A DNA stretch of 64,000 nt. It comes from Microbulbifer donghaiensis (lineage in GTDB: Bacteria > Pseudomonadota > Gammaproteobacteria > Pseudomonadales > Cellvibrionaceae). Location of the stretch: contig NZ_FQVA01000001.1 in the NCBI RefSeq assembly GCF_900129095.1, positions 930,001-994,000 of the forward strand, written 5' to 3'. Numbering within the stretch: the stretch's first letter is position 1; each line of letters begins with the position of its first letter. Both the position numbers and the translations under genes were made by a program. Below the pieces are notes generated by a model that ran no database searches, had not been told where the DNA came from, and was given only the letters and a program-made list of their open reading frames with translations. Of this stretch, positions 26,001 to 34,540 are shown in pieces.

Positions 26001-26326
26001 GCGGAGCCGGCATGGTGAACCGCCACCGGGCCGCACCCTGCTGGTCGTGGCCATCCGGTACCTGGGGCTCACTGCCGTCCAAGGGCGGTATCGAGGCAGC
26101 ATTCAACGCCCACCTGAACACCGTAGAAGATCGTGAAGCCGAACTGGAACGTCTCAATAGAGAGATGGAGAACATTGCGTCTCCCTTTAGAACGGCTGAG
26201 CACTTCGGTGTCCAGAACATGATCGATCCCCGTGATAGCCGGCCGCTCCTCTGCGAGTGGGTTAAGGATGCCTATTACCGGTTGCCGCAGATGCTGGGCA
26301 AACCTGCGTTCGGCACCCGCCCGTGA
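23054..26326 (+). CDS. Single-chain biotin-dependent acyl-CoA carboxylase (BC-BCCP-CT)
   Basis: 1090 residues. The biotin carboxylase part spans about 1-450 (ANRGEIAIRI, HPGYGFLSENADFA, KALAGGGGRGMRVV, FMEANPRLQVEHTVTEE). A biotin carrier domain at about 485-560 has the biotinyl Lys521 in EAMKMEH. The carboxyltransferase spans about 575-1090 (KLTARERIVALADEGSF, GGASGGGSVKL-like GASGGGSVKLAMEKG, GGAGMVN). Fusions of all parts resemble the long-chain acyl-CoA carboxylases of actinobacteria and some proteobacteria. It should carboxylate the alpha carbon of an acyl-CoA. It sits between the TetR gene and a CoA ligase gene 46 bases downstream. The substrate chain is unknown. Confidence 0.9.
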   Translation: MERILIANRGEIAIRIVRAARQLGIATVAVSAKDDVNSLHFRYADQSCELPREGAAAYLDQQALIDVALKTGCTAVHPGYGFLSENADFARRCAAAGIRFIGPAPEILDLFGSKVKALQLASEVGVPVMPGTSEPTSLEAARAFAEEHGAVMLKALAGGGGRGMRVVLDPRELEEAYERCRSEALQAFGNGDLYVEKLLVKARHIEVQVVGDGSGKVCHLWERDCTVQRRHQKLLEIAPSPTLDSSLRDRILDAALRLASHVNYDNIGTFEFLVSDDSFWFMEANPRLQVEHTVTEEVTGVDLVQTQIRIASGFSLGDLGLQQPPALNGFAIQARVNLEEIAADGTTIPKAGLLRAFAPPSGPGIRVDTYGYSGYQTSLRYDSLIAKVIARGTDFLQAIGKVAGALGEFHIANIPTNMPLLRAVLGHPVFMNGDYSTSFISDYSKELQECIGSQTNITPPVTLHSDQDSSAPSEVAADLPEDYDPAHAIFTPMEGFVLSVEVAVGDEVCQGDALMVIEAMKMEHLVRAEHDGVVTAICANTGEAIKDKSLLLVVEPSDSIERSGSRRQTAADEEQDWSAEVEEINQRLRLAYEMGGPDKVAKQKAKGKLTARERIVALADEGSFTEIGALTGFSEYDENGKLISLQPANFIAGLASIAGQRVTLGVDDFTLRAGSGDSAIHEKQIFLENYAREMRLPVVRLLDGASGGGSVKLAMEKGFHYVPVNPGWDAVVENLSLVPVISACLGPTVGLGAARLVMSHFAIMVRGTSQVFSAGPPIVKGSTGEAVSAAELGGADVHADNGIVERIVDSEAEAFEAIRTFLSYLPRNVDELPARTECTDPVDRRDDRLLQAVPHNERKPYDVQVILQSIFDQGSLFTYAEYGGSTITALARLDGYPVGVLASNPFKGATMSVEGAQALTRFIDLCETFHLPIVSLTDQGGVSIGSAAEKLGTIRHGVRAISAVYQARVPQAEVILRRVFGVGGAGMVNRHRAAPCWSWPSGTWGSLPSKGGIEAAFNAHLNTVEDREAELERLNREMENIASPFRTAEHFGVQNMIDPRDSRPLLCEWVKDAYYRLPQMLGKPAFGTRP

Positions 26327-26372
26327 TTGGGCAGGTCATGAAAACTCTGAATAAAAGCCAGGAGCACTAAAA

Positions 26373-28091
26373 ATGAATGAACATCAATTGACTCAGATGC
26401 TTCGTGCTGATGAGGAAATTATCACCAAGAAACTGGATTTTTGGGCCAAGGAAGCCGGTGACAGAACCTTCTTTTATTACGGTGAAGACGATGTCGCTTT
26501 GACCTACGCGGAGTTTGCCAGGCGCACTGACGACATTGCCGGCAACCTGGCGGCGATGGGCATTGAGAAGGGTGACCACGTGAGTGTGTTTTCGACAAAC
26601 TCACTGTTATGCACCCTGATGATGTTTGGTATCTGGAAGGCTGGCGCAGTGTACTGCCCGATCAATTTCTCGTTTTCCGGGCGCCTGCTGGCCTATCAGG
26701 TGAATGACACCGCGCCGAAGCTGGTTGTCACCGCGCCGGACCTACTCCCAAGGGTGAATGAGATCGCTGAGGAACTCGAAAGCTCACCAGCGGTGGCGGT
26801 TTATCAAGCACTCGAGGGCAGTCATGATTACGTTGCCGAGCTGCCGGCTGTTCATCCGTCTCTCAAGGCCGTTACCTGGTCAGAACTTACCAAGGCAGCG
26901 AGCCGGCCTGACATTACCGTAAGCTTCGACGACCCGGCCAATCTGGTCTACACCTCCGGCACGACCGGCCCCTCCAAAGGGGTGGTGCAACCCTACCGCT
27001 GGATGGCGGGGTACACCTATGGAATGCGGGTACTCATGACATCGGATGATGTCATCTACAATGACCTCCCGCTCTACCATGTGGGTGGCGCCATCGCAAA
27101 TGTCTGTCGCGCAGCCTGGGCCGGCTGTGAGGTAGCCGTATGGAACCGCTTCAGTCCTAATGATTTCTGGAATCGCATTCATGGGAGAAAGGTGACATCG
27201 GCGATTCTTCTCGATGTCATGCTTCCCTGGCTGACGAAAGCCGAGCCGCGCGACGATGACCGTCAGAACACCCTGAACAAGGTCCACATGCAGCCACTGC
27301 CGCTGAACCATGCGGAATTTGCACAGCGTTTCGGCATCGATTTTGTACACGCGGGTTTTGGCCAGACCGAGACCGGCATGGGTGCGTTTGTCATACTGAA
27401 AGAACTGGAAGAAGGCCAGGGTACACCTGCCGATCAATACCAGGGGTTGAGCCACAGCGAGTTGGAAAAAGTCGCTGAAGAATCTGGCCTGCTCGTCATG
27501 GCCGGTGACAAGGCAATTAAAAAAGGCTTGATGGGATACCCTTCCCCATTCGTTGAGGTCTCTGTTCGCAATCAAGACGATGAGGAATGTCGGGCTGGTG
27601 AACCGGGACAACTGGCCTATCGTCCCAGACTACCGGGACTGCTGCTCCATTCGTATCTGGGTAAGCCGGAAAAAACGATAGAGGCGTTCAAAAACCTGTG
27701 GTTCCACACGGGAGATGCCGCCGTCCTGGATGAGGATGGAATGCTCTATTTCGTTGATCGACTGGGTGACCGGATTCGTGTTCGTGGTGAAAACCTCTCC
27801 TCTTTTCAGGTAGAGGACATGCTGCTGCAACTCTCAGGCGTGAAGATTTGCGCTGTCGTCGGCATTCCCAGCGACGAAGGTGATGAAGATGATATCGCGG
27901 CATACATAGTGCCGTCAGAGAATGAAGTTTTGACGGAAGATGCCATTCATTCGTACTCGAACGACAACCTGCCCAAGTTTATGCGCCCTCGATATATCCG
28001 GATCGTTGACGAGGTACCTCAAACACCAACCAACAAGATCGAGAAGTACAAACTGCGGAACATGATTTTGCAAGAGCTCGGCCGTGCGTAG
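26373..28091 (+). CDS. AMP-binding acyl-CoA synthetase
   Basis: 572 residues of the ANL superfamily. The phosphate loop reads LVYTSGTTGPSKGVVQP, followed by LPLYHVGGA, GFGQTETGMGAF, the hinge-proximal WFHTGDAAVLDEDGMLYFVDR and the C-terminal catalytic Lys in PTNKIEKYKLR. It resembles crotonobetaine/carnitine-CoA ligases more than long-chain fatty acid ligases. It should turn a free carboxylic acid into its CoA ester with ATP, giving the substrate for the carboxylase encoded upstream. AGGAG lies before the ATG. The operon ends at the strong terminator 30 bases downstream. Confidence 0.9.
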   Translation: MNEHQLTQMLRADEEIITKKLDFWAKEAGDRTFFYYGEDDVALTYAEFARRTDDIAGNLAAMGIEKGDHVSVFSTNSLLCTLMMFGIWKAGAVYCPINFSFSGRLLAYQVNDTAPKLVVTAPDLLPRVNEIAEELESSPAVAVYQALEGSHDYVAELPAVHPSLKAVTWSELTKAASRPDITVSFDDPANLVYTSGTTGPSKGVVQPYRWMAGYTYGMRVLMTSDDVIYNDLPLYHVGGAIANVCRAAWAGCEVAVWNRFSPNDFWNRIHGRKVTSAILLDVMLPWLTKAEPRDDDRQNTLNKVHMQPLPLNHAEFAQRFGIDFVHAGFGQTETGMGAFVILKELEEGQGTPADQYQGLSHSELEKVAEESGLLVMAGDKAIKKGLMGYPSPFVEVSVRNQDDEECRAGEPGQLAYRPRLPGLLLHSYLGKPEKTIEAFKNLWFHTGDAAVLDEDGMLYFVDRLGDRIRVRGENLSSFQVEDMLLQLSGVKICAVVGIPSDEGDEDDIAAYIVPSENEVLTEDAIHSYSNDNLPKFMRPRYIRIVDEVPQTPTNKIEKYKLRNMILQELGRA

Positions 28092-28122
28092 TTAATAGTA
28101 CTGTTACAAGTGAGCAAACTGG

Positions 28123-28168
28123 CCCCGGGAATACCGGAAAGAAATCCAGATATTCCCGGGGTTTTCTT
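28123..28168 (+). terminator. Strong terminator of the TetR-carboxylase-ligase operon
   Basis: A perfect 11-bp stem CCCCGGGAATA/TATTCCCGGGG (28123-28133 and 28151-28161) is followed by TTTTCTT. It marks the end of the operon. Confidence 0.85.
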
Positions 28169-28559
28169 CAATCCCTAACACTTATACTGCATTCCACGAT
28201 TCTTTGAGTCACAGCCAATGCGATACGATTGCACTTGCTGAGTCACCACATCCCGGACAATAAACGGTTTGCACGGCTCAGAAGAAAACTGAGCCCTCCC
28301 TTTTCATTGACGCCTGAAATAGTTTGCTGACAGTAGGGCCCCTGCTGCCTCACCCTGCACGTGAAATTACCCGCCAGAGCCAGACATTGCCCGCTTGTTT
28401 ACCAGCAACTTCCCTTTAACCCAGTCCTGCTCAGCCTGTCTGCAGCTGCCTCACCGGGCTGGTGCAGCGACCGCTTATCCGCGACATCTTCCGCAACTGT
28501 TAGATACCGGTCTGCGCTGCCGGGGCTACATGATATCTGCCAGGGCGGGCTGCGACTGC

Positions 28560-28700
28560 CGCGCCAGGCTTGGCTGCGAGCTGCAGATACTGCCGTACCT
28601 CACGGACGGCTTGAACAATGAGGAAATTGCCGCCGAGACCAGCGCCTGCACGCACAAAGTCAAATCCATCACAATAACAATTCCGCCAACTGGACGTTTC
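28560..28700 (+). pseudogene. Decayed LuxR-type helix-turn-helix remnant
   Basis: In the frame containing 28581-28682 the translation reads ELQILPYLTDGLNNEEIAAE, then THKVKSI, which matches the LuxR DNA-binding domain pattern (ELEVLxLLAxGLxNxEIAxx ... TVKxH). The rest of the domain and any receiver or ligand domain are unrecognisable. No credible start or full-length gene exists in the 780-base gap between the ligase and the FimV-like gene. The remainder of that gap (28170-28560) shows nothing else I can support. Confidence 0.4.
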
Positions 28701-28872
28701 CAAGCGGCTGCGAGTCAGCAACTGGATCAAAAAAACCGGATTTTATTTTGGCAACTCCCGGGCGCACTGCGCGCCTATGTGCTATATACACGCCATATAA
28801 GAACAGGTTAACAGGGAAGGTTACCTGAAATCGCCAAATCGCCACGACTACTGGGCCACCGGAGCACGTGTA

Positions 28873-31002
28873 ATGGATCTACACCAAACCCTAACAATAA
28901 CCTCACGACCCACAACACTGCTAGCGTTCGCCCTGCAAGTCCCCCTGATGCTCGCCAGCGCGCCATCCCTGGCACTGGGCCTGGGCAATGCCTCACTCAA
29001 AACAGCCGTCGGCTATCCGCTCGCCGTTGAAATCCCCATACTGGACCGCAGCGCTTCACTGGATGCGAGTCAAGTCAGGGTCCGCCAGGTACTCGGTCGC
29101 GGTGCCGAGCAGATGGGCTACGACCTGGCCGCCGATGCCCAGCCCTTTTCGATCAGCGTGAGTGAAATGCCCGGCGGCCTTACCATACAGGTAAAGTCGT
29201 CCGCGCCGCTAAATGAGCCCTTTGTCAGCTTTGTGCTGGAGCTGAGCTGGCCCGGCGGCACCCTCTACCGCGACTACAATCTGCTGGTGGACCTGCCGCC
29301 GATCACACCCCCAACGGCGACGGCAGCTCCGACCCAACTTGCCAGTCCGGCCGCCCAAACCCCCGCCTCAATTGCGGCAGCCGTGCCGGTCAAATCCGCC
29401 AGCCCGGCCGCCCAAAGCCGCGCCCCGGCGGACCCCGCCTATACCGGCAACCAGTGGCGCGTGGAACCCGGCCAAAACCTCTGGCGTATTGCCCGCCGGG
29501 TACAGCCCGATAGCAGCATCCCGCTGGATGCAGTAATGGCGGCCATACACGCGCGCAACCCTCACGCCTTCCTCAACGGCGACATGAACCGCCTGCAGGC
29601 CGGAGCGTTGCTGGATCTGCCAAGCGCCGCTGATTACTCTGCGCCGCCAGCCACCGCGAGCCGCCCGGCCGCTGCCGCGCCAGCCCCGGTCGAACGCGAG
29701 CCATCCCCCGCGACAGCGGATACCCCCTCCCCTGCGGCCCTTGCCGAGGAAACACCCCAGGCCCGCCTGCGCCTATCAGGCAGGCCGACCGAGACCAGCG
29801 ACAGCCGCGTCGTGCGCCCAGGCGAACAAATTGATGCCATCAAAGAGCAGCTCGACAAGGTCAACCGGGAGAACGAGCAGTTGCGCCAGCAAATCCAGCG
29901 CATCGAAGCCAGCGACTACATGGCCGTGATGCAGGAAATGCTGCAACTGCAGGAACAGCGCATCTTGGAGCTGAAAGCGCAAATGGACGCTAGCGCCGCC
30001 GCCAAGGTCGAAGCGGACAGCACCGGCACCTCTCCCGGCGGCATCATTGCCGCGGTGCCGCCGGCCGAGCCGGCCCCGGCCACCGCCCGCGACACCGGCC
30101 CCAGCTATGCCGCCCTGCTGCTCCTGATTCTGACCGGTATCGCCGGGGGCGTGGCTCTCAGCCAGCTGCTGGACTGGTGGCGGAGGCGCCGCACGGCTAC
30201 AGAGTATTCGCCAGAGAGCGACGCCTTGAGTTTCGATCCGCTCACCGCCGACTGGGGCGGCGTAACCGGCCGGCCTGCCAGCGCGGCGCCCGCTCCCTGC
30301 GATCCGCAGCCCGCCACCGGTCCCGCCGTCTTTATCTTCCCACCGCCTGCCCCGGAGGCCGACGCGGCCAAGACGGAGGAAAGCGGGGTAGTGGCGGCAA
30401 GCGGTGAAGAGGAAGGCCAGGAAATTGACGGCAGCCCTGCAACCCCCGGCCCGGACAGCCTTTTCGAGGAGCTGCAGCTGGACGAGTCCTTCGATCAGGA
30501 CTCCGCCGATCTGCCGGCGCAACGCAACCCAGCCAGCGATGACGATCTGGCGCTGGATTTTGCCGCATTTGACCCGCTGCCTCTGGAGGAATTAGACCCG
30601 ACTGCCGCCGGACCGGCGCCGGACGCGGCGGAGAACGGCGATGCCGATGTCATAAGCGCCATCAGCGTAGAGCGCGGCATGGCGGCCGCAGGCGATAAAG
30701 AGGAACGCCGTGAAAGTGCCGACAGCGCAGCCAGCCCCAGCCCGGTCAGCCTCTTCGGGGAGATGCAGTTGGAGGAGCCCTTCGACCTGGACTTTGCCGA
30801 TCTATCGGCGCAAAGCAGCACGCCCAACAATGACTATCTAGTGCTGGAGTTTGCCGCAATTGACCAGTTGCCCCTGGACGAAATAGATCCGCTCTCCGGC
30901 GCAGCGACGCCCGCCGCACCGGCGCCCGGCACGGCGGAGAGCGACGATGCCGGTGTCGACAATGCCGATGCCAAAAAAGCCATCAGTGAGGCCGTGGTCT
31001 GA
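28873..31002 (+). CDS. FimV/HubP-like protein with LysM-like domain and acidic repeats
   Basis: 709 residues. The signal region and FimV N-terminal domain (SLALGLGNASLKTAVGYPLAVEIPIL) are followed by a LysM-like domain at about 192-250 (WRVEPGQNLWRIARRV, NPHAFLNGDMNRLQAGALLDLP). A coiled coil covers about 315-375, and one membrane helix about 413-436 (YAALLLLILTGIAGGVALSQLL). The cytosolic part is an acidic, disordered region with two copies of a 97-residue repeat (SLFEELQLDESFD, SLFGEMQLEEPFD). FimV/HubP proteins bind peptidoglycan and organise polar factors or type IV pili. The usual C-terminal TPR/FimV domain is absent. Confidence 0.8.
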   Translation: MDLHQTLTITSRPTTLLAFALQVPLMLASAPSLALGLGNASLKTAVGYPLAVEIPILDRSASLDASQVRVRQVLGRGAEQMGYDLAADAQPFSISVSEMPGGLTIQVKSSAPLNEPFVSFVLELSWPGGTLYRDYNLLVDLPPITPPTATAAPTQLASPAAQTPASIAAAVPVKSASPAAQSRAPADPAYTGNQWRVEPGQNLWRIARRVQPDSSIPLDAVMAAIHARNPHAFLNGDMNRLQAGALLDLPSAADYSAPPATASRPAAAAPAPVEREPSPATADTPSPAALAEETPQARLRLSGRPTETSDSRVVRPGEQIDAIKEQLDKVNRENEQLRQQIQRIEASDYMAVMQEMLQLQEQRILELKAQMDASAAAKVEADSTGTSPGGIIAAVPPAEPAPATARDTGPSYAALLLLILTGIAGGVALSQLLDWWRRRRTATEYSPESDALSFDPLTADWGGVTGRPASAAPAPCDPQPATGPAVFIFPPPAPEADAAKTEESGVVAASGEEEGQEIDGSPATPGPDSLFEELQLDESFDQDSADLPAQRNPASDDDLALDFAAFDPLPLEELDPTAAGPAPDAAENGDADVISAISVERGMAAAGDKEERRESADSAASPSPVSLFGEMQLEEPFDLDFADLSAQSSTPNNDYLVLEFAAIDQLPLDEIDPLSGAATPAAPAPGTAESDDAGVDNADAKKAISEAVV
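30385..30966 (+). repeat. Two tandem 291-bp repeats inside the FimV-like gene
   Basis: The stretch from about 30385 to 30675 aligns with about 30676 to 30966 at a shift of 291 bases (97 codons). Clear anchors are CTTTTCGAGG at 30460 against CTCTTCGGGG at 30751, and the encoded pairs DLALDFAAFDPLPLEELDP and YLVLEFAAIDQLPLDEIDP. The copies have diverged and stay in frame. Confidence 0.75.
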
Positions 31003-31106
31003 TTGGCCTGCGGCGAACGCGATACAGCACTCGCCATGCTGGAGAGGCAGCGCACCATCGCGCATCTTGTGCGTGAAATGAAGTCGTCCGCCTACGCAAG
31101 GAATTA

Positions 31107-31142
31107 CCCGGCCGGGAAAGAGACAAGTCGTTTCCGGCCGGG
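31107..31142. terminator. Hairpin between convergent fimV-like gene and guaA
   Basis: CCCGGCCGGGAAA (31107-31119) pairs with TTTCCGGCCGGG (31131-31142) with one bulged base. It lies between two converging genes, 105 bases past one stop and 9 bases before the other. No T-run follows on either strand, so its strength is uncertain. Confidence 0.5.
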
Positions 31143-31150
31143 ACAGGGGG

Positions 31151-32728
31151 TTATTCCCACTCGATAGTGGCCGGCGGCTTACTGGAGACGTCGTAGACCA
31201 CGCGGGAGATATGCTCTATCTCGTTGATGATGCGGTTGGAGACTTTCTCGATCAGCTCGTAGGGCAGGTGCGCCCAGCGCGCCGTCATAAAGTCCACGGT
31301 TTCCACGGCGCGCAACGCAACCACGTATTCGTAGCGACGGCCGTCGCCCACCACGCCCACTGACTTGACCGGCAGGAACACCACAAAGGCCTGGCTGGTC
31401 TTGTGATACCAGTCCGCCTTGTGCAGCTCCTCGATAAAGATGGCATCCGCCTCGCGCAAAATGTCGGCGTACTCCTTCTTCACCTCGCCGAGGATTCGCA
31501 CCCCCAGACCCGGACCCGGGAAGGGATGGCGATAGACCATGTCGTACGGCAGACCCAGTTCCAGACCGATCTTGCGCACCTCGTCCTTGAACAGTTCGCG
31601 CAGCGGTTCAACCAACTCGAATTTCATATCTTCCGGCAAACCGCCCACATTGTGGTGCGACTTGATCACATGCGCCTTGCCGGTCTTGGCCGCGGCCGAC
31701 TCGATCACATCCGGGTAGATGGTGCCCTGCGCCAGGAACTTGACGTCCTGCAGCTTTGCCGCCTCCTGGTCAAAGATCTCGATAAAGGTATTGCCGATGA
31801 TCTTGCGCTTGGCCTCTGGTTCGTCCTCCGCGGCGAGGCGCGACAGGAACTGCTCCTCGGCATCGGCGCGGATCACGCGCACCCCCATGTTCTCGGCGAA
31901 CATCTGCATCACCTGGTCGCCTTCGTTCTTGCGCAGCAACCCGTTGTCCACGAACACGCAGGTCAACTGGTCGCCGATTGCCTTGTGTAGCAGCGCCGCC
32001 ACCACCGAGCTGTCGACACCGCCGGACAGGCCCAGCAGTACCTTGCCGCTTCCCACCTGCTCGCGCACCTTGGCGATGGAATCCTCGATGATATTGGCAG
32101 GCGTCCACAGCTTCTCGCAGCCGCACAGTTCAATGACGAAGTGCTCGTAAATGCGCATGCCCTGCAGCGTGTGTGTCACTTCCGGGTGGAACTGTACGCC
32201 GTAGAAATTCTTCTCGGCGCAGTACATGCCGGCGATCGGGCAGGAGTCGGTAGACGCCATCAGCTCGAAGCCCTCCGGCATCTTCACGACCTTGTCACCA
32301 TGGCTCATCCACACGTCGAGCAGCGCATTGCCGCCGTCGTCCAGGTGATCCCTGATATCGTGCAGCAGCTTTGACTCGCCCTCGACTTTTACCTGGGCGT
32401 AGCCGAACTCACGGACATTGCTGCCCTGCACTGCGCCACCCAACTGGTGCGCCATGGTCTGCATGCCGTAGCAGATACCGAGCACCGGCACGCCCAGCTC
32501 GAAGACCACCTGAGGCGCCCGCGGTGAGCCCTCTTCCGGCACCGACTCGGGGCCACCGGCGAGAATGATCCCCTGCGGGTTGTACTCGCGGATCTCCTCC
32601 TCGCTCATGTCGAAGGCGCGGATCTCGGAGAAAACACCGAGTTCGCGCACGCGGCGGGCAATCAGCTGGGTGTACTGGGAGCCGAAGTCGAGAATCAGGA
32701 TACGGCTGGCGTGGATATCTTGGGACAT
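31151..32728 (-). CDS. guaA: GMP synthase (glutamine-hydrolysing)
   Basis: 525 residues, the standard length. The glutaminase domain has the nucleophile Cys in [15 protein letters not shown] and the His-x-Glu of QFHPEVTHT. The ATP pyrophosphatase domain has the PP loop [14 protein letters not shown]. The dimerisation domain ends KPPATIEWE. It converts XMP to GMP with glutamine and ATP in the cytosol. It follows guaB on the minus strand after a 143-base gap that holds a hairpin and a REP-like element, so the two genes form the usual guaBA unit with possible internal attenuation. Confidence 0.97.
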   Translation of the reverse strand: MSQDIHASRILILDFGSQYTQLIARRVRELGVFSEIRAFDMSEEEIREYNPQGIILAGGPESVPEEGSPRAPQVVFELGVPVLGICYGMQTMAHQLGGAVQGSNVREFGYAQVKVEGESKLLHDIRDHLDDGGNALLDVWMSHGDKVVKMPEGFELMASTDSCPIAGMYCAEKNFYGVQFHPEVTHTLQGMRIYEHFVIELCGCEKLWTPANIIEDSIAKVREQVGSGKVLLGLSGGVDSSVVAALLHKAIGDQLTCVFVDNGLLRKNEGDQVMQMFAENMGVRVIRADAEEQFLSRLAAEDEPEAKRKIIGNTFIEIFDQEAAKLQDVKFLAQGTIYPDVIESAAAKTGKAHVIKSHHNVGGLPEDMKFELVEPLRELFKDEVRKIGLELGLPYDMVYRHPFPGPGLGVRILGEVKKEYADILREADAIFIEELHKADWYHKTSQAFVVFLPVKSVGVVGDGRRYEYVVALRAVETVDFMTARWAHLPYELIEKVSNRIINEIEHISRVVYDVSSKPPATIEWE

Positions 32729-32749
32729 GGTGCACTCGATAACAGGATG

Positions 32750-32783
32750 AAAAACGGCAAACGGACCCCGAAGGTCCGTTTGC
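32750..32783 (-). terminator. Terminator-like hairpin between guaB and guaA
   Basis: An 11-bp perfect stem GCAAACGGACC/GGTCCGTTTGC (32757-32783) has a 5-base loop that reads TTCGG on the minus strand. A short T-run follows on that strand (32750-32754). It sits inside the guaB-guaA unit, where it could reduce read-through into guaA or protect the guaB 3' end. Confidence 0.55.
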
Positions 32784-32802
32784 GGCTTACTACTTAATTA
32801 TC

Positions 32803-32860
32803 GTCATTCCGGCACAGGCCGGAGGGACATCAAACAGGATCCCGGCGTCCGCCGGGATGA
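32803..32860. repeat. REP-like paired palindromes between guaB and guaA
   Basis: Two adjacent palindromes, TTCCGGC-ACAG-GCCGGA at about 32807-32823 and ATCCCGGC-GTCC-GCCGGGAT at 32839-32858. They share the CGTCATTCCGGC/GCCGGAATGACG style of the pair at 62557-62627, so both belong to the same dispersed intergenic repeat type. Confidence 0.6.
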
Positions 32861-32871
32861 AACACTAAATG

Positions 32872-34359
32872 TTAACGGCCACCGACCGGGTAGTTCGGCG
32901 CCTCTTTGGTGATCTGCACGTCGTGTACATGGGACTCACCCATGCCGGCTGCCGTCACACGCACGAACTCGGGGCGAGTGCGCATGGCTTCCATATCCAC
33001 ACTGCCGGTATAGCCCATGGCCGAGCGCAAACCGCCCATCATCTGATGCACGATCACGGACAGCGGCCCCTTGTAAGGTACGCGACCCTCGATACCCTCA
33101 GGCACCAGTTTCTCGGCACCCTTGCTGGCGTCCTGGAAATAGCGGTCGGAAGAGCCTTGAGTGCGCGCCATGGCGCCCAGCGATCCCATGCCGCGATAGG
33201 ATTTGTAAGTCCGGCCCTGGTAGAGCTCCACCTCACCCGGCGCCTCTTCGGTGCCGGCAAACATGGAGCCCATCATCACAGAGTGGGCACCGGCCACTAT
33301 GGCCTTGGAGATATCGCCGGAGTAGCGGATACCACCGTCGGCGATCAGCGGTACACCGGTGCCGTCCAGCGCCTTGGCCACTTCGGCGATAGCGGAGATT
33401 TGCGGCACGCCAATACCACTGACGATACGGGTGGTACAGATAGAGCCGGGGCCAATGCCCACCTTGACCGCATCCGCACCAGCTTCAACCAGTGCCCGCG
33501 CCGCCTCACCGGTAGCGATATTGCCGCCGATCACGTCCACCTGCGGATGGAGTTCCTTAATACGACGCACCCGCTCGATCACATTGCGAGAGTGACCGTG
33601 AGCGGTATCCACCACCAGTACATCCACACCAGCTTCCACCAGCGCCGCAACGCGGTCGTCGGTGTCCGGGCTGGTGCCGACGGAAGCGCCTACGCGCAGG
33701 CGGCCATCGGCGTCTTTACAGGAGTTGGGATATTGTTCGGCCTTATTGAAGTCCTTAACGGTAATCAGACCGCGCAGCTCAAAGTCGTTGTTGACTACCA
33801 GCACCTTCTCGATGCGGTGTTTGTGCAACAGCTCTTGGACCTGCTCAGGTGCGGCGCCTTCAGGGGCGGTTACCAGACGCTCCTGCGGCGTCATGATGCT
33901 GGCAACCGTCGCGTCCAGATTGGTCTGGAAGCGCACGTCGCGACTGGTCACGATACCCACCAGGTTACCCTTGTCCATCACCGGCACGCCGGAGATGTTG
34001 TGGTGGGTAGTCAGGGCGATCAGTTCGCGCACGGTGGCATCGGACTCTATGGTGATGGGGTCCTTGACCACGCCGGCCTCGAACTTCTTCACCGCGCGCA
34101 CCGCCAGCGCCTGGTCCTCGATACTCATGCTTTTATGAATAATGCCGATACCGCCTTCCTGGGCCAGGGCAATGGCCAGGCGCGACTCGGTAACCGTGTC
34201 CATGGCGGCGGACACAATTGGGATATTCAGGGTAATGTTACGGGATAGTTTGGTCTTCAGACTTACGTCTTTAGCGGTCACCTCGGAATAGCCGGGCACC
34301 AGCAGGACGTCGTCAAAAGTGAGAGCTTCGCGCGCAATGCGCAGACCGGAATCAGACAT
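32872..34359 (-). CDS. guaB: Inosine-5'-monophosphate dehydrogenase
   Basis: About 495 residues from ATG 34359. A GTG at 34365 has better spacing to GAGG and is a real alternative. The TIM barrel shows [11 protein letters not shown], the catalytic Cys loop GPGSICTTR and the flap region [10 protein letters not shown]. Two CBS domains at about 95-205 bind nucleotides ([27 protein letters not shown]). It oxidises IMP to XMP with NAD+, the committed step to GMP, feeding the synthase encoded downstream. It is divergent from xseA across about 180 bases. Confidence 0.96.
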   Translation of the reverse strand: MSDSGLRIAREALTFDDVLLVPGYSEVTAKDVSLKTKLSRNITLNIPIVSAAMDTVTESRLAIALAQEGGIGIIHKSMSIEDQALAVRAVKKFEAGVVKDPITIESDATVRELIALTTHHNISGVPVMDKGNLVGIVTSRDVRFQTNLDATVASIMTPQERLVTAPEGAAPEQVQELLHKHRIEKVLVVNNDFELRGLITVKDFNKAEQYPNSCKDADGRLRVGASVGTSPDTDDRVAALVEAGVDVLVVDTAHGHSRNVIERVRRIKELHPQVDVIGGNIATGEAARALVEAGADAVKVGIGPGSICTTRIVSGIGVPQISAIAEVAKALDGTGVPLIADGGIRYSGDISKAIVAGAHSVMMGSMFAGTEEAPGEVELYQGRTYKSYRGMGSLGAMARTQGSSDRYFQDASKGAEKLVPEGIEGRVPYKGPLSVIVHQMMGGLRSAMGYTGSVDMEAMRTRPEFVRVTAAGMGESHVHDVQITKEAPNYPVGGR

Positions 34360-34540
34360 GGACACTCAAACCTCGAAAGAGCGGGATTGGGTATCGGCGC
34401 GATTATAGCCGCAACTTCGCCGACAGCAAAAGGGTATTTTCGGAAAGGGTGCAAGAAATGCCCCTTTTCCAGTAAATCTCTTTACGTCCCACGACGATAC
34501 TGCAATATTGGCCCGCCAATTCCACCTTTGCGAGATTGAA

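Noticed and set aside
32869..34248. A 459-codon frame antisense to guaB
   Set aside because: Shadow of guaB, with no domain and His/Gly-rich composition from reversed codons.
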